DNA of 64,000 bases. It comes from Alphaproteobacteria bacterium. Its GTDB lineage: Bacteria > Pseudomonadota > Alphaproteobacteria > Rhizobiales > Rhizobiaceae. The translations under genes were made by a program, and so were the position numbers. How positions within the stretch are numbered: the first letter of the stretch is position 1; each line of letters opens with the position of its first letter. Where the stretch lies: NCBI GenBank assembly GCA_018823835.1, contig JAHJHT010000003.1, positions 62,001-126,000 on the forward strand, in the 5' to 3' direction. Positions 22,439 to 33,049 of the stretch are shown here, piece by piece. The notes under the pieces were generated by a model that did no database searches, was not told the origin of the DNA, and saw only the letters and a list, made by a program, of their open reading frames with translations.

Positions 22439-24676
22439 ATGAAAGATCCTATCGTCAGCTTTGTGATGAGCGGCGGCGTCGGCTCGCGGCTGTGGCCGCT
22501 GTCGCGAGAGGACAATCCGAAGCAGTTCCACGATTTCGTCGGCGACGGATCGATGCTGGCCAAGACCATCCGCCGGCTGAAGGCGCGCGACTGGGCACCG
22601 ACACCGGTGCATCTGATCGCCTCGGAGCGCCATGCCGAGCGGCTGCATGACGAGCTCGAGGGTTTCGGCATGTCGGGCTCGGCGGCGATTTTCGAGCCGG
22701 TCGGCCGCAATACCGCGGCGGCCGTCGCCATCGCCACGCTTCAGACGCTTGCCGAGCATGGAGACGCACTGGTGCTGGTGGTGCCGTCCGACCATGAGAT
22801 TTCGACCGAGAAACGGTTCTGGGAGACGGTCGAGAAGGGCATTCCGGCGGCCGATGACGGCCGCGTCGTGGTCTTCGGCATCAGGCCCGATCACCCGGAG
22901 ACGGGCTATGGCTATATTGAAGCAAAGGGCGACGGCGGCGTGCTCGACGTCTCGCGCTTCGTCGAGAAGCCGGACCTCGAAACGGCTGAAAGCTACGTCG
23001 CCGACGGCTCCTACTACTGGAACGCCGGCATCTTCCTGTTCAAGGCCTCGGCGATGCGCGAAGCCTTCAAGCAGCACGACCCCGAGGTTTGGGACGCGGC
23101 GGAAAGGGCCCACAAGGCGGCGACGACCGACAGTTCCGGGCTCTACATGCCGCTCGATCTCTACAACGCCATCCCCTCGAACTCCGTCGATTACGCCATC
23201 ATCGAGAAACTCGACGGCATCGCCATGGTGCCGGCGGGCTTCGAGTGGAATGACCTCGGCTCTTGGCAGTCTTTGCTCGACGCCAGCCCGGCCGACGAGA
23301 ACGGCAACGTCATTGTCGGCGACGTCGTCGCCATCGATTGCGAGAATTCCTATTTCCGCTCCGATGGCGGCCTGCTGTCGGCGATCGGACTGAAAAACGT
23401 GGCAGTCGTCGCGACGCCCGATGCGACATTCGTCGCGCCGGTCGATCGCAGCCAGCACGTCAAGCAGATCGTGCAGCAGCTCGAAAAGAGCGGCCGACTG
23501 GAGACCAAGGTGACGCCATCGCCCGACCCGATCCTGGTGCCGGGCGCGTGGCGGCGGCGGGTGCGCCACTGGCTGTTTCGCGAGACGCTGCCGCTATGGT
23601 CGACAGCGGGCGTGGACGAGGTGCATGGCGGCTTCCACGAAGCGCTGGCGATGGATCGCACGCCGCTGATGAAGCCGAAGCGCATGCGCACCATGGCACG
23701 CCAGGTCTATGCCTTCGCGGTGGCCAAGCAGCGCGGCTGGGACGGTCCGGCCGACCGGCTCGTGTCGCACGGGCTCGACTTCATGGCGAAGAACGGCCGC
23801 ACCGAAAACGGCGGCTGGGCGCGCACGATGGCTCCTGACGGCGCCATTCTCGATGCGACCGAGGACGCCTACGACCATTCCTGCGTGCTCCTGGCGCTGG
23901 CGCATGCGCATCGCTGCGGCAATCCCGATGCGTTGAGCCTTGGCCAGGAGACGCTGTCCTTCCTCGACGCCCATCTAAAGGACGACCGGGCGGGCGGCTT
24001 CTTCGAGACGCCGGAGCGCGAGGGTCCGCGCCGCTCCAACCCGCACATGCACATGCTGGAGGCGTTCCTCGCCTGGCACACGGCGACGGGCGACATGGAC
24101 TATCTGCGACGGGCCGAGGAGATCGTTGCGCTGTTTCGGGACCACTTCTTCGATCCCGACAGCTGGACACTCGGCGAGTATTTCGGCGACGACTGGCGGG
24201 TGCTGCCCGGCGAGGACGGCGACTGGACCGAACCCGGCCATCATTTCGAGTGGGCCTCGCTGCTCGTCGAATTCGTCCAGAAGAGCCGGCAGCCGGAGAT
24301 GCTGCCCTATGCCCGCAAGCTCTATGCCTCGGCGATCGCCAACGGGCTGAACCGGGCCACGGGCCTGGCCTACGGCGCGGTGTCGCGCCAGGGCCTGCCG
24401 CTCGACCGGGTGTCGCGCAGCTGGCCGCAGACCGAGGCCATCAAGGCCGCGATCGCGCTCGACGGCACCGGCGGCCCCGACCTCAAGCCGGAGATCGAGA
24501 CGCGCGTGGCGCGGCTCTTCCGCTGGCATATCGAGCCGGCGCCGCTCGGCATGTGGATCGACCAGATCGACGAGCGCGGCATGTCGATGGCTACGGAGGT
24601 TCCGGCCAGCATCTTCTACCACCTCGTCAATGCGCTGATGCAGTATATCGACGGGACGACCGAGACCGATCAGTAG
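22439..24676 (+). CDS. Mannose-1-phosphate guanylyltransferase fused to AGE-family isomerase
   Basis: 745 residues in two parts. Residues ~1-355 are a mannose-1-phosphate guanylyltransferase: [16 protein letters not shown] is the nucleotide-binding loop and [10 protein letters not shown] a family motif; the C-terminal cupin isomerase domain of ordinary ManC/AlgA proteins is missing. Residues ~370-745 are an N-acylglucosamine 2-epimerase (AGE)-family alpha/alpha barrel with conserved [20 protein letters not shown] and [14 protein letters not shown] members include mannose-6-phosphate isomerases and sugar 2-epimerases, so the fusion could carry fructose-6-phosphate to mannose-6-phosphate and mannose-1-phosphate to GDP-mannose, with the upstream mutase in between. 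Start: ATG 22439 has CGGAAG upstream; ATGs at 22412 and 22415 overlapping the upstream stop are alternatives. Overlaps betB by 7 bases tail to tail. Confidence 0.87.
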   Translation: MKDPIVSFVMSGGVGSRLWPLSREDNPKQFHDFVGDGSMLAKTIRRLKARDWAPTPVHLIASERHAERLHDELEGFGMSGSAAIFEPVGRNTAAAVAIATLQTLAEHGDALVLVVPSDHEISTEKRFWETVEKGIPAADDGRVVVFGIRPDHPETGYGYIEAKGDGGVLDVSRFVEKPDLETAESYVADGSYYWNAGIFLFKASAMREAFKQHDPEVWDAAERAHKAATTDSSGLYMPLDLYNAIPSNSVDYAIIEKLDGIAMVPAGFEWNDLGSWQSLLDASPADENGNVIVGDVVAIDCENSYFRSDGGLLSAIGLKNVAVVATPDATFVAPVDRSQHVKQIVQQLEKSGRLETKVTPSPDPILVPGAWRRRVRHWLFRETLPLWSTAGVDEVHGGFHEALAMDRTPLMKPKRMRTMARQVYAFAVAKQRGWDGPADRLVSHGLDFMAKNGRTENGGWARTMAPDGAILDATEDAYDHSCVLLALAHAHRCGNPDALSLGQETLSFLDAHLKDDRAGGFFETPEREGPRRSNPHMHMLEAFLAWHTATGDMDYLRRAEEIVALFRDHFFDPDSWTLGEYFGDDWRVLPGEDGDWTEPGHHFEWASLLVEFVQKSRQPEMLPYARKLYASAIANGLNRATGLAYGAVSRQGLPLDRVSRSWPQTEAIKAAIALDGTGGPDLKPEIETRVARLFRWHIEPAPLGMWIDQIDERGMSMATEVPASIFYHLVNALMQYIDGTTETDQ

Positions 24677-26133
24677 GGGCTGTCGACGTCGCCCGTCTCG
24701 ACATAGACGGACTTCTGCTGGGAATAGTGCTCGAGCGCGGCCAGCGAGTTCTCGCGGCCGATGCCCGACTGCTTGAAACCGCCGAACGGAATTTCCACCG
24801 GCGTCAGATTGTAGGCGTTGATCCAGCAGGTGCCGGCCTGCAACTGGTTGACGACGCGGTGGGCGCGCGGCAGGTCGCGCGTGAAGACGCCGGCGGCAAG
24901 GCCGAACTCGACATTGTTGGCGCGATCGATGACCTCGTCCTCGTCGTCGAAAGCGAGCACGCTCATCACCGGGCCAAAAATTTCCTCGCGCGCAATGCGC
25001 ATGTCGTCGCGCACGCCGGTGAATACCGTCGGCTCGATGAAACAGCCATTCTCGAAACCCTGCAGCGACGGCACCCCGCCACCGCAGGCAAGCGTTGCGC
25101 CCTCGTCGCGGCCGATGCCGACATAGGACAGGACCTTCTCGTGATGGGCCCTGCTGACCAGCGGACCCATCTGCGTCTCCGGGTCGAGCGGGTCGCCGAT
25201 GCGGATGGTCTTGGTGCGTTCGACCAGGCGTTCGACGAATCGGTCGTGGATGCCTTTCTGGACGAACACGCGGGTGCCGTTGGAGCAGATCTGCCCGGTC
25301 GAATAGAAGTTGCCGAGCATGGCACCGCCAATGGCGTTCTCGATGTCGGCATCGTCAAAGACGAGGATCGGCGACTTGCCGCCGAGCTCCATGGTGGCGT
25401 GCTTCATCTTCGAACCGGCCAGCGCCATCACCTTGCGACCGGTTGGCACCGAACCGGTGAGCGATACCTTGGCGACGACGTCGTGGCCGACAAGGGCAGC
25501 GCCGACGTCGCCATAGCCCTGCACGACGTTGAACAGCCCGTCCGGCAGGCCGGCCTCGGTGTAGATCTCGGCGAGTGCCAGTGCCGACAGCGGCGTACTC
25601 TCGGAGGGCTTGAACACCATGGCGTTGCCCATGGCGAGTGCCGGGGCCGACTTCCAGCCGGCGATCTGGATCGGATAGTTCCAGGCGCCGATGCCGACGC
25701 AGACGCCCAACGCTTCGCGACGGGTGTAAGCAAAGGGGCCGCCCAGGTCGACATAGTCGCCGGTGAAGGCGGCGACCGCGCCGCCGAGATATTCGAGGCA
25801 ATCGGCGGCCGACGGGGCGTCGGCAACCAGCGTCTCCTGGAGGGCCTTGCCAGTGTCGAGCGTCTCGAGTCGCGCGAGATCGGCGTTGCGGGCGCGCAGC
25901 AGGTCGGCGGCGCGGCGCAGGATGCGTCCGCGCTCGACGGGCTTCAGCCGCGCCCAGGCGGGTTGCGCCTCGCGCGCCGCCTCGACCGCGAGCTCGACGA
26001 TGTTCTCGGTCGCCGAATGCAGCATGGCGATGGTCTCGCCGGTCGCCGGGTAGATGACCGGGATGGAAGCACCGCGCTCGTCATCGACGAAACGGCCGTT
26101 GATGTAGTGCGATGACCTTGGCTGGGCGCGCAT
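24670..26133 (-). CDS. betB: Betaine aldehyde dehydrogenase
   Basis: A 487-residue NAD(P)+-dependent aldehyde dehydrogenase oxidising betaine aldehyde to glycine betaine. Visible are the coenzyme region [20 protein letters not shown], the general-base glutamate in TMELGGKSP and the catalytic cysteine in [10 protein letters not shown]. The ATG at 26133 has GGAGAA upstream and gives the family length. Last gene of the bet operon, 68 bases after betA; a short separate leader is possible. The order betA then betB differs from the betICBA order known in Sinorhizobium meliloti. Its end overlaps the convergent ManC-AGE gene by 7 bases. Confidence 0.93.
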   Translation of the reverse strand: MRAQPRSSHYINGRFVDDERGASIPVIYPATGETIAMLHSATENIVELAVEAAREAQPAWARLKPVERGRILRRAADLLRARNADLARLETLDTGKALQETLVADAPSAADCLEYLGGAVAAFTGDYVDLGGPFAYTRREALGVCVGIGAWNYPIQIAGWKSAPALAMGNAMVFKPSESTPLSALALAEIYTEAGLPDGLFNVVQGYGDVGAALVGHDVVAKVSLTGSVPTGRKVMALAGSKMKHATMELGGKSPILVFDDADIENAIGGAMLGNFYSTGQICSNGTRVFVQKGIHDRFVERLVERTKTIRIGDPLDPETQMGPLVSRAHHEKVLSYVGIGRDEGATLACGGGVPSLQGFENGCFIEPTVFTGVRDDMRIAREEIFGPVMSVLAFDDEDEVIDRANNVEFGLAAGVFTRDLPRAHRVVNQLQAGTCWINAYNLTPVEIPFGGFKQSGIGRENSLAALEHYSQQKSVYVETGDVDSPY

Positions 26134-26201
26134 CGAATTCTCCGCTTTGCCTCGAAGCATGGTCCCTTCGCGGGCGCCGCGCAACGTTGCGTTGCTCTGT
26201 C

Positions 26202-27857
26202 CTAACGGTCCGAGGTCTGCCAGCGCGGGTTGATCCACGGCTCCTGGTTCGACGGCGCAAGCGGCGTGCGCCCGAGAATGTGGTCGGCGGCCTTCTCGCC
26301 GGTCATGATCGACGGCCCGTTGAGATTACCATTGGTGACGCGCGGGAAGATCGAGGAATCCGCGACCCGCAGGCCCTCGACGCCGATGACCCGGCATTCC
26401 GGATCAACGACACTGGTGGGGTCGCTGGCCGCACCCATGCGGCAGGTCCCGCAGGGGTGATAGGCGCTCTCGGCGTGCTGGCGGATGAACTCGTCCAGCG
26501 CGTCGTCGCTCTGCACGTTCGAGCCCGGCGAGATTTCCTTGCCGCGGTAGGGATCGAAGGCCTTCTGGGAAAAGATCTCGCGCGTCAGCCGGATCGCGTG
26601 GCGGAAGTCGGCCCAGTCCTCGGGGTGAGACATGTAGTTGAAACGGATCTCGGGCTTTGCCCAGACATCGGCCGAGCGCAGGGTGACCGTGCCGCGCGAC
26701 TTCGAACGCATCGGCCCGACATGCGCCTGGAAGCCATGCGACTTGGCCGCCGCCTTGCCGTCGTAGCGGACCGCCGCGGGAATGAAGTGGTACTGGATGT
26801 CGGGGTATTCGACACCGGGGGCCGAGCGCACGAAGGCTGCCGCCTCGAAGTGGTTGGTGGCGCCGAGACCGGTCTTAAAGAACAGCCATTGCGCACCGAT
26901 CAGCGCCTTGGAGAACGGGTTGAGCACCGAGTAGAGGGTGATCGGCTGGGTCGATTCCTGCTGGATGTAGAGTTCCAGATGGTCTTGCAGGTTCTGCCCG
27001 ACCCCCGGCCGGTCGGCGACGATGTCGATGCCGTGCTGCCTGAGTTGGGCGGCCGGACCGATGCCCGACAGCATCAGCAGTTTCGGCGAATTGATGGCCG
27101 AGGCGGCGATGACAACTTCACGCTTTGCCTTAACGACTTGAATCTGTTTGCCAGCTTCGATTTCGACGCCGACGGCACGTTGATTCTCGATCACCACGCG
27201 CCGCGCGAAGCCCTTGACCAGACTCACGTTTTTGCGCTTCAGCGCCGGCCGCAGATAGGCGTTTGCGGTCGACCAGCGGCGGCCGCGATGGATGGTCTGC
27301 TCCATGGCGCCGAAGCCTTCCTGCTTCGAGCCGTTGTAGTCTTCGGTGAGTTCGAAACCGGCCTGGTGGCCGGCTTCCACGAAGGCGGCGTAGAGCGGAT
27401 TCCTGCGCGGGCCGCGCTGCACGTGGAGCGGACCGTCGGTGCCGCGCCAGCCAGCTTCGCCGCCATGCGAATGCTCCATCCGCTTGAAGTAGGGCAGCAC
27501 ATCGGCATAGGCCCAGCCCGAGGCGCCGGCCTCCGCCCAATGGTCGAAGTCGCCGGCATGGCCGCGCACATAGACCATGCCGTTGATCGACGACGAACCG
27601 CCGAGAACCTTGCCGCGCGGGGTGGCAAGAACCCGGTTGCCGAGATGCGGCTCGGGCTCGCTGGAAAAGCCCCAGTCGTAATGGCTCATGTTCATCGGGA
27701 TCGACAGCGCCGAGGGCATCTGGACGAGCGGGCCGATATCGCTGCCGCCATATTCGATGACGATCACCGAATGCTTGCCGTCCTCCGAAAGGCGGTAGGC
27801 GAGGGCGGAACCGGCAGACCCGGAACCGATGATGACGTAGTCGGCCTCAAGCTGCAT
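26202..27857 (-). CDS. betA: Choline dehydrogenase
   Basis: A GMC-family flavoprotein of 551 residues oxidising choline to betaine aldehyde, associated with the inner membrane. The FAD dinucleotide motif [13 protein letters not shown] is at the N-terminus; [18 protein letters not shown] and the C-terminal HPCGTCRMG with [10 protein letters not shown] are GMC signatures. The start MQLEADYVI (27857) fits the family; an ATG two codons earlier (27863) cannot be excluded. Either way the gene overlaps the upstream dehydratase by 11-17 bases, so translation is coupled. Confidence 0.94.
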   Translation of the reverse strand: MQLEADYVIIGSGSAGSALAYRLSEDGKHSVIVIEYGGSDIGPLVQMPSALSIPMNMSHYDWGFSSEPEPHLGNRVLATPRGKVLGGSSSINGMVYVRGHAGDFDHWAEAGASGWAYADVLPYFKRMEHSHGGEAGWRGTDGPLHVQRGPRRNPLYAAFVEAGHQAGFELTEDYNGSKQEGFGAMEQTIHRGRRWSTANAYLRPALKRKNVSLVKGFARRVVIENQRAVGVEIEAGKQIQVVKAKREVVIAASAINSPKLLMLSGIGPAAQLRQHGIDIVADRPGVGQNLQDHLELYIQQESTQPITLYSVLNPFSKALIGAQWLFFKTGLGATNHFEAAAFVRSAPGVEYPDIQYHFIPAAVRYDGKAAAKSHGFQAHVGPMRSKSRGTVTLRSADVWAKPEIRFNYMSHPEDWADFRHAIRLTREIFSQKAFDPYRGKEISPGSNVQSDDALDEFIRQHAESAYHPCGTCRMGAASDPTSVVDPECRVIGVEGLRVADSSIFPRVTNGNLNGPSIMTGEKAADHILGRTPLAPSNQEPWINPRWQTSDR

Positions 27858-28851
27858 CGACATGCACCATGAAATCGGGGAGCGAGACATTGCCGCCGGT
27901 GGCGACCACCACGACGGTCTTCCCCTTGACGTCCTGCTCGCCTTCGAGAAGGGCAGCGAGCGAGGCAGCGCCCGAGGGTTCGAGCACCAGCTTCATGCGC
28001 TCGAATGCCATCTTCATGGCGCGCCGGACGGCAGCGTCCCTGACGGTGATGCCGGTGACGCCGGCGCGCTTTGCCGCGGCGAAGGGCGCTTCGCCCGGCC
28101 GGCGCGCCATCAGCCCGTCGCAGATCGACTTCGGGCCGAGCGGCATGGTCTCGATCTGGCCATGTGCGAGCGATGTCCCCATGCCGTGGAAGCCTTCCGG
28201 CTCGACGCCGAGCAGGCGGGTCTGCGGCGACAGGTAGTGGAAGGCGAGGGCGACGCCGCCGATCAGCCCGCCGCCGCCGATCGAGCAGAACAGGACGTCG
28301 GCCGTCGCGCCTTTGGCGGCAAGCTGGTCGAGCGCCTCGAGGCCCGCCCCGGCCTGGCCGGCGACAATCTCCGGATCGTCGAAGGGGTGCAGCAGGGTGA
28401 GGTTCTCGTCCGCCGAAATCTGGCGGGCGCGTTCGGAGGCGACTTCCTCGCGGGCACGGTCGCCATGATCGGTCAGGACGACGGTAGCGCCATAGCCGGC
28501 GGTGGCGTCGCGCTTGGCGGCCGGCGCGTCGATCGGCATGACGATGGTGACGGGAACGCCGAGCGCCTGGCCGGCTGCGGCCAGTCCTTGCGCGAAATTG
28601 CCCGACGAATAGGCGACGACGCCGCGCTTGGCCTCAACGGGTGAAAGCTTCTTCAGCCGCCAGTAGGCGCCGCGGACCTTGAAGGAGCCCGCCCATTGCA
28701 GGGACTCGGGCTTGACGAAGACGCGCGCCGCGCCGGTCTGGCGGGCGAGCGCCGCCGATTCAAGCAGCGGCGTCACCTGCGTTGCCTTCGAGGTTTCGGC
28801 GTAGGCGCGGCGGAGATGGTCGAGCGTTGGCACGAGAGCGGGCATCGTCAT
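27847..28851 (-). CDS. Serine/threonine dehydratase (EutB-like) in the bet operon
   Basis: A 334-residue fold-type II PLP enzyme of the threonine/serine dehydratase family. Lys58 in [17 protein letters not shown] is the predicted Schiff-base lysine; [10 protein letters not shown] binds substrate and [10 protein letters not shown] holds the cofactor phosphate. There is no C-terminal ACT domain, so it is a catabolic or biodegradative type; EutB of hydroxyectoine use belongs to the same family. It sits between betC and betA: its ATG overlaps the betC stop (ATGA), and GGGGAG before an ATG at 28845 makes that second start equally likely. Position suggests a link to betaine catabolism, where glycine is converted to serine and then pyruvate; this is inference. 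Confidence 0.85.
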   Translation of the reverse strand: MTMPALVPTLDHLRRAYAETSKATQVTPLLESAALARQTGAARVFVKPESLQWAGSFKVRGAYWRLKKLSPVEAKRGVVAYSSGNFAQGLAAAGQALGVPVTIVMPIDAPAAKRDATAGYGATVVLTDHGDRAREEVASERARQISADENLTLLHPFDDPEIVAGQAGAGLEALDQLAAKGATADVLFCSIGGGGLIGGVALAFHYLSPQTRLLGVEPEGFHGMGTSLAHGQIETMPLGPKSICDGLMARRPGEAPFAAAKRAGVTGITVRDAAVRRAMKMAFERMKLVLEPSGAASLAALLEGEQDVKGKTVVVVATGGNVSLPDFMVHVDAA

Positions 28852-30374
28852 TCTCCCCTCGGGAAGCGCTTGTCTTCCTCGAGCGTGTTGAGGTCCATGT
28901 GGTTGCGCATGTAGCGTTCGGACGCCTTCTGCAGCGGCTGGAATTCCCACGGGTAGTAAGCGCCGTTGCGCAGCGCCGGATAGACGACCCAGCGGCGTGC
29001 CTGGCTCTCGCGCACCTCGGCGTCGAAGCGCGCCATGTCCCAGCGCGCGCGCACCCGTTCCATGAAGTCGGCGACGAGGCCGGCCTGTGCCGGATCCGCC
29101 GCGAGATTGGTCCTTTCCAGCGGGTCGGCGTCGAGGTCGAAGAGCTGCGGCGGGTCGATTTCGCAGTGTACGAACTTGTAGCGGCCGTCGCGGATGGCGA
29201 CCATCGGCGCCTGAGAGCCCTCGGCGGCGTATTCCATCAGCACCGGTGTGGAGCGCGCCTCGCCGCGCGCCAGCGGCAGCAGGCTCTCGCCGTCGGTCCA
29301 TGGCGCGATGGCCGACAGGTCGATGCCGACGAGGTCGCAGAGCGTCGGGTTGATGTCGAGGTTGGAGACGGGCGCCTTGACGAGGCCGGGCTCGATGCCC
29401 TTGCCGGCGATCATCATCGGCACGCGCGCAGAACCCTCGTAGAAGCACATCTTGAACCACAGGCCGCGCTCGCCGAGCATGTCGCCATGATCGGAGCAGA
29501 ACAGGATGATCGTGTCATCGAGCATGCGCGTGCGCTCAAGCACGTCGATCAGTTCGCCAACCTTGTCGTCGAGATAGGAAATGTTGGCGAAATAGGCGCG
29601 GCGCGAGCGCCGGACATTGTCCGGCGTGATGTCGAAGCTGGCGTAATCGCTCGCCGCATAGAGACGCTGCGAGTGCGGGTCCTGCTCTTCGGCGGGGATG
29701 AAACCGACTTCCGGCTCGAGTGCCGGACAGCCCTCGTAGAGGTCCCAGTATTTCCTGCGCGCGACATAGGGATCGTGCGGGTGGGTGAAGGAGACGGTCA
29801 GGCACCAGGGCTGGCGGTCCGCCTTGTCGGAAGCGCGCGCCAGATCGTAGAGCTTCTGCTGGGCGTGGAAGGCGACCTCGTCGTCATACTCCATCTGGTT
29901 GGAGATCTCGGCAATGCCGGCGCCGGTGACCGAACCCAGATTGTGGTACCACCAGTCGATGCGCTCGCCGGGCTTGCGATAGTCGGGCGTCCAGCCGAAA
30001 TCGGCAGGATAGATGTCGGTGGTCAGGCGTTCCTCGAAGCCGTGCAACTGGTCGGGGCCGACGAAGTGCATCTTGCCCGACAGGCAGGTGTGATAGCCGG
30101 CACTGCGCAGGTGATGCGCATAGGTCGGGATCGACGAGGCGAATTCCGCGGCGTTGTCGTAGACCCCGGTGCGCGATGGCAATTGCCCGCTCATGAAGGA
30201 GGCCCGGCCGGGCGCGCAAAGCGGCGAGGCGGTGTAGTTGTTGGCAAAGCGTACCGAGCGAGCGGCCAGCGCCTTCAGGTGCGGCGCGTGCAGGAATTCG
30301 GCCGGACCATCCGGAAACAGCGTGCCGTTGAGCTGATCGACCATGACGATCAGGATGTTGGGACGACCGGTCAT
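28848..30374 (-). CDS. betC: Choline-sulfatase
   Basis: A 508-residue sulfatase that hydrolyses choline-O-sulfate to choline and sulfate in the cytoplasm. The motif [10 protein letters not shown] gives the cysteine (residue 53) that becomes formylglycine; [15 protein letters not shown] holds metal ligands, and the C-terminal extension ending [20 protein letters not shown] is typical of choline sulfatases rather than aryl sulfatases. No signal peptide. The ATG overlaps the betI stop (ATGA) and its own stop overlaps the dehydratase start, so betI, betC and the dehydratase are translationally chained. Confidence 0.94.
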   Translation of the reverse strand: MTGRPNILIVMVDQLNGTLFPDGPAEFLHAPHLKALAARSVRFANNYTASPLCAPGRASFMSGQLPSRTGVYDNAAEFASSIPTYAHHLRSAGYHTCLSGKMHFVGPDQLHGFEERLTTDIYPADFGWTPDYRKPGERIDWWYHNLGSVTGAGIAEISNQMEYDDEVAFHAQQKLYDLARASDKADRQPWCLTVSFTHPHDPYVARRKYWDLYEGCPALEPEVGFIPAEEQDPHSQRLYAASDYASFDITPDNVRRSRRAYFANISYLDDKVGELIDVLERTRMLDDTIILFCSDHGDMLGERGLWFKMCFYEGSARVPMMIAGKGIEPGLVKAPVSNLDINPTLCDLVGIDLSAIAPWTDGESLLPLARGEARSTPVLMEYAAEGSQAPMVAIRDGRYKFVHCEIDPPQLFDLDADPLERTNLAADPAQAGLVADFMERVRARWDMARFDAEVRESQARRWVVYPALRNGAYYPWEFQPLQKASERYMRNHMDLNTLEEDKRFPRGE

Positions 30375-30964
30375 GCGATGGCTTTCCGCGTGGCGAGCTT
30401 GGTTTCGAGGTAATCTTCGACGATGGCGATGGCGCTCGCGGCATTCGGCGTGCCGTCCTTCAGCGCGCGGCGGATGTAGAGCCCGTCGATGAGTGCGGCG
30501 ATCGCCTCGGAAGCCTGCTCGGCCTCGGCCCGCGGCATCAGGTGGACGAGGCCGCTCATCAGGTTTGAATGCAGCCGGCGTGCGTAGATGCGCAGCAGCC
30601 GTCGCAGCGCCGTCGACTTCTGCGCCTCGACGTAGAAGGCGAGCCACGCCGCGATGGTCTCGGACTGGAACTGCTTGTCGGAAAAATTGACGGCGATGGT
30701 GGCCGAGACACGCTCGCGCGGCGTGCGGCAGGCTGACAGCGCCTGGCGCGTGTCGCCGTTCAGCTCGGTGAGCAGGTGGCGCATGGTGGCCTGCAGCAGG
30801 TCATCCTTGGCGCCGAAATAATGATGCGCCAGCGCCGAGGAGACACCCGCGCGGCCGGCGATCTCCGACATGGTGACGTCGAGCGAGCCGCGGTTGCCAA
30901 TGGCCGACAGCGTCGCGTCGATCAGCGCGCGGCGGCGCAGCGGTTCCATTCCGATCTTGGGCAT
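30371..30964 (-). CDS. betI: Transcriptional repressor BetI (TetR family)
   Basis: A 197-residue TetR-family regulator; the N-terminal helix-turn-helix covers about residues 25-55 ([20 protein letters not shown], then [11 protein letters not shown]). BetI represses the bet genes and is released by choline. ATG 30964 is chosen because homologues begin MPK-GMEPLRR; GGAGGA lies 11 bases upstream, and a TTG at 30970 at five bases from it is an alternative. First gene of the operon, with a palindromic operator candidate 38 bases upstream of its start. Confidence 0.92.
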   Translation of the reverse strand: MPKIGMEPLRRRALIDATLSAIGNRGSLDVTMSEIAGRAGVSSALAHHYFGAKDDLLQATMRHLLTELNGDTRQALSACRTPRERVSATIAVNFSDKQFQSETIAAWLAFYVEAQKSTALRRLLRIYARRLHSNLMSGLVHLMPRAEAEQASEAIAALIDGLYIRRALKDGTPNAASAIAIVEDYLETKLATRKAIA

Positions 30965-31001
30965 GGGCAAGGAAATCCTCCGGCAGCAACGATATTTTTT
31001 A

Positions 31002-31017
31002 TTGACTGATCAATCAA
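31002..31017. promoter_or_regulatory. Candidate BetI operator
   Basis: TTGACTGATCAATCAA is a 16-base palindrome with a single mismatched pair, centred on TGATCA, in an AT-rich stretch between the divergent betI and thiolase genes. TetR regulators usually bind such operators at their own promoter, so this is a good candidate for BetI autoregulation. It could also affect the divergent operon. No BetI binding site was compared directly. Confidence 0.55.
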
Positions 31018-31135
31018 CGAAAAATCGAAGCCGGTCTGGATCATGGCTTCGGGCTTTACGCGCAGCAATTGCGCGTCCATTTTGGATGCAAATGACAGAC
31101 GGTGGCCCCCGACTTGGGCGCCGGGAGGAATCGAC

Positions 31136-32302
31136 ATGACTGCTTGTATCGTGGGCTGGGCCCATTCGCGCTTCGGCAAGCTCGAGGGCGAGACGCTCGA
31201 GAGCCTGATCACCAAGGTCGCCGCCGACGCACTCGACCATGCCGGGATCGGTCCCGACGACGTCGACGAGATCGTACTCGGCCATTTCAATGCCGGCTTC
31301 TCTGCCCAGGATTTTACCGCGAGCCTCGTGCTGCAGGCCGACGACCGGTTGCGCTTCAAGCCCGCGACGCGGGTGGAGAACGCCTGCGCAACGGGCTCGG
31401 CTGCAGTGCGCGCCGGCATCCGCGCCATCGACGCCAGGGCAGCGCGCACGGTGCTGGTGGTCGGCGCCGAGCAGATGACGACGACGCCCGGGCCCGAGAT
31501 CGGCAAGAACCTGCTCAAGGCATCCTACCTGCCTGAGGACGGTGACACGCCGGCAGGCTTTGCCGGTGTCTTCGGCAAGATCGCGCAGGCCTATTTCCAG
31601 CGCCATGGCGACCAGTCGGACGCGCTGGCCATGATCGCGGCCAAGAACCACAGGAACGGCATGGGAAACCCCTATGCGCAGTTGCGCAAGGATTTCGGCT
31701 ACGAGTTCTGCCGCCAGGAGAGCGAGCGGAATCCTTATGTCGCTGGACCTTTGAAGCGTACCGACTGTTCGCTGGTCTCGGACGGCGCGGCAGCGCTGGT
31801 GCTGACCGACAGCGACAATGCGCTGTCGATGCGTCGCGCCGTGGCCTTCCGCGCCAACGAGCACGTGCAGGATTTCCTGCCGATGTCGAAGCGCGACATT
31901 CTGCTGTTCGACGGCTGCGAGGAAGCCTGGGCGCGCGCGCTGAAGAAGGCCGGCGTGACGCTCGATGACCTCTCCTTCGTCGAGACGCATGACTGCTTCA
32001 CCATCGCCGAACTGATCGAATACGAGGCGATGGGGCTAGCAAAGCGCGGCGAGGGCGCGAAGGTCGCGATGGAGGGCCAGACGGCGATGGACGGCCGCCT
32101 GCCGGTCAACCCGTCGGGCGGGCTGAAATCCAAGGGCCACCCGATCGGCGCCACCGGCGTGTCGATGCATGTGCTGACCTCGATGCAGCTTACCGGCGAG
32201 GCAGGCGACATCCAGGTGCCTGATGCAAAGCTCGGCGGCATCTTCAACATGGGCGGCGCGGCGGTCGCCAACTACGTCTCGATCCTGGACCGCATCAGAT
32301 GA
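31136..32302 (+). CDS. Thiolase / acetyl-CoA acetyltransferase family protein
   Basis: A 388-residue protein of the thiolase superfamily, SCP2-thiolase-like type. The acyl-accepting cysteine is Cys84 in VENACATGSAAV; VETHDCFTIAELIEYE and NPSGGLKSKGHPIGATG supply the histidine-containing loops, and the end has FNMGGAAVANY. GGGAGGAA lies six bases before the ATG. Thiolases of this type cleave or form beta-ketoacyl-CoA; the substrate is unknown. It heads an operon with an SDR oxidoreductase and an asparaginase and is divergent from the bet operon, so a link to breakdown of a choline- or carnitine-related acyl compound is possible but unproven. Confidence 0.82.
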   Translation: MTACIVGWAHSRFGKLEGETLESLITKVAADALDHAGIGPDDVDEIVLGHFNAGFSAQDFTASLVLQADDRLRFKPATRVENACATGSAAVRAGIRAIDARAARTVLVVGAEQMTTTPGPEIGKNLLKASYLPEDGDTPAGFAGVFGKIAQAYFQRHGDQSDALAMIAAKNHRNGMGNPYAQLRKDFGYEFCRQESERNPYVAGPLKRTDCSLVSDGAAALVLTDSDNALSMRRAVAFRANEHVQDFLPMSKRDILLFDGCEEAWARALKKAGVTLDDLSFVETHDCFTIAELIEYEAMGLAKRGEGAKVAMEGQTAMDGRLPVNPSGGLKSKGHPIGATGVSMHVLTSMQLTGEAGDIQVPDAKLGGIFNMGGAAVANYVSILDRIR

Positions 32303-33036
32303 AGCATCCGGCGATCGTGACCGGTGGGGCGTCCGGGATCGGCATGGCGGTCGTCAAGCGGCTGCTCGACGACGGCTGGCCGGTAGCGGTGGTCGATGCC
32401 GACCCGAATGCGCTCATCTCCGCCGAAAGCGCCTTTGCCGACGAGAATGCGATCTTCCTGGAAGCTGACGTGACCGACGAGGATGAACTGGGCGCCGTGT
32501 TCGACGAGGTGGTCGACCGGCTGGGTCTGATCGGTGGTCTCGTCAATTCGGCCGGCATCCTGCGCGACCTTTCGGTCGAGGAGACGACAGCGGAAATGTT
32601 CCGCGAGATGCTCGACGTCAACCTGGTCGGCTCCTTCATCACCGCCAAGGCGGCGCTGGAGCGGATGGGCGCGACCCTGTCGATCGTCAACATCGCCTCG
32701 GTTTCCGCCCTTCGCGCCAACCGTGGCCGTGTCGCCTATGGCGCGTCGAAGGCCGGCGTCAAGCTGATGTCGGAGGTGATGGCGCTGGAATTCGGCAACC
32801 GCAATGTCAGGGTCAATTGCGTGGCACCCGGGCCGGTCGAGACGCCGATGGTCATGAAGTCGCGCAGCGCCGAGGACCGACGTTTGTGGTTGCGCCAGAT
32901 TCCCCAGGCGCGCTATGGCGAGCCCGACGAAGTGGCCGCCGCGATCGCCTTCCTGCTGTCGCCAGAGGCGAGCTACATCAATGGACATACGCTGACGGTC
33001 GATGGCGGCTTTTCGTCGGCGGGGATCGTCGGCTGA
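32299..33036 (+). CDS. SDR-family oxidoreductase
   Basis: A 245-residue classical short-chain dehydrogenase/reductase. The cofactor loop TGGASGIG is at residues 8-15, aspartates in VVDADPN suggest a preference for NAD(H), and the catalytic Tyr147/Lys151 lie in AYGASKAG after a serine-containing strand (IASVSA). C-terminal YINGHTLTVDGGFSS is typical. The ATG overlaps the thiolase stop (ATGA). The pairing with a thiolase suggests a 3-hydroxyacyl or similar hydroxyl substrate, but this is inference. Confidence 0.88.
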   Translation: MKHPAIVTGGASGIGMAVVKRLLDDGWPVAVVDADPNALISAESAFADENAIFLEADVTDEDELGAVFDEVVDRLGLIGGLVNSAGILRDLSVEETTAEMFREMLDVNLVGSFITAKAALERMGATLSIVNIASVSALRANRGRVAYGASKAGVKLMSEVMALEFGNRNVRVNCVAPGPVETPMVMKSRSAEDRRLWLRQIPQARYGEPDEVAAAIAFLLSPEASYINGHTLTVDGGFSSAGIVG

Positions 33037-33049
33037 ACAGGAATTCATC

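Noticed and set aside
24250..27872. Two long plus-strand open frames over betB and betA
   Set aside because: Products lack domain character; the minus-strand genes carry complete family motifs.
31002..31017. FNR-type box reading of the betI palindrome
   Set aside because: The spacing between TTGAC and ATCAA is six bases instead of four, so it does not fit TTGAT-N4-ATCAA.
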